Source of the DNA: Kangiellaceae bacterium
Lineage (GTDB): Bacteria > Pseudomonadota > Gammaproteobacteria > Enterobacterales > Kangiellaceae
DNA length: 47,655 nt
Assembly: GCA_013373015.1 (NCBI GenBank)
Contig: JABXIQ010000034.1
Coordinates: 1-47,655 of the forward strand
Reading direction: 5' to 3'
Position 1 is the first letter of the stretch. Every line of letters begins with the position of its first letter. The notes beneath the pieces are model-generated. The model did no database searches and had not been told where the DNA came from. It saw nothing but the letters and a program-made list of their open reading frames with translations. Both the position numbers and the translations under genes were made by a program. Of the stretch, positions 47,617-47,655 are shown in pieces.

Positions 47617-47655
47617 CGCGGGGTGGAGCAGCCTGGTAGCTCGTCGGGCTCATAA
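47617..47655 (+). tRNA. Initiator tRNA-fMet (anticodon CAT), 5' part cut by the window edge
   Basis: Starts CGCGGGGTGGAGCAGCCTGG, almost identical to bacterial initiator tRNA. It has the diagnostic unpaired C1, the D arm, and the GGG of the anticodon stem (TCGGGCTCATAA) with CAT at 47651-47653. The 3' half is outside the window. In many Gammaproteobacteria rimP-nusA-infB follow. Confidence 0.95.

Noticed and set aside
1-47655. CRISPR arrays, insertion sequences, prophage, rRNA
   Set aside because: No regularly spaced repeats, transposase or integrase motifs, phage genes or rRNA sequence were seen on either strand.

Overview
This 47.7 kb window is chromosomal DNA from an AT-rich (low-40s % G+C by eye) gammaproteobacterium. 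Evidence for that is the conserved dnaK-dnaJ-dapB-carA-carB-greA / yhbY-rlmE-ftsH-folP-glmM / tpiA-secG-tRNA-Leu backbone, a complete Na+-NQR operon with apbE and nqrM, an OmpA-family porin, and a 14-gene NDH-1 operon followed by initiator tRNA-Met. A marine or halophilic, Kangiella-like member of the Gammaproteobacteria is my best guess. That is an inference from gene content and cannot be proven from this window.

Layout. (1) 1-1885: the 3' end of dnaK, an elaborate palindrome, then dnaJ. (2) 1884-5921: an accessory block with a divergent promoter. On the minus strand lie a 65-aa two-helix membrane protein, an SbtA-family bicarbonate transporter and purK. On the plus strand lie a CbbR/CmpR-type LysR regulator and a GDSL lipoprotein. 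(3) 6022-12306: dapB, then a 569-bp gap that appears to encode a CsrB/RsmZ-type small RNA, then carA-carB-greA. (4) 12382-17832: yhbY (minus), then rlmE, ftsH, folP and glmM. (5) 17960-26837: an OmpA porin and a CBS protein, converging on the nqrABCDEF-apbE-nqrM cluster (minus). (6) 27249-28672: tpiA, secG, tRNA-Leu(GAG). (7) 28727-32547 (minus): a YheT-like hydrolase and two tandem HD-GYP proteins. (8) 32803-47442: nuoA to nuoN. (9) 47490-47655: promoter and first half of initiator tRNA-Met.

How the genes work together. Energy metabolism dominates: both NADH:quinone oxidoreductases, sodium-pumping Nqr and proton-pumping NDH-1, are encoded about 6 kb apart (nqrA start to nuoA start), with the Nqr flavinylation and maturation genes just behind an intrinsic terminator. 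A second theme is bicarbonate: a putative HCO3- transporter is translationally joined to purK, whose enzyme consumes HCO3-, under an apparent CO2-type LysR regulator, and carAB (also HCO3--consuming) lies 4 kb away. The rest is housekeeping: protein folding and proteolysis, lysine, purine and pyrimidine precursors, folate, peptidoglycan precursors, 23S rRNA modification and transcript cleavage.

The most promising undescribed elements are the GGA-rich small RNA between dapB and carA, with a GacA/LetA-like upstream box, and the LysR-SbtA-PurK bicarbonate module. Also worth attention are the 123-bp compound palindrome between dnaK and dnaJ, terminator-like structures in the nqr leader and immediately before apbE, and an 18-codon ORF between nuoA and nuoB. 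No CRISPR array, insertion sequence, prophage or rRNA was seen.
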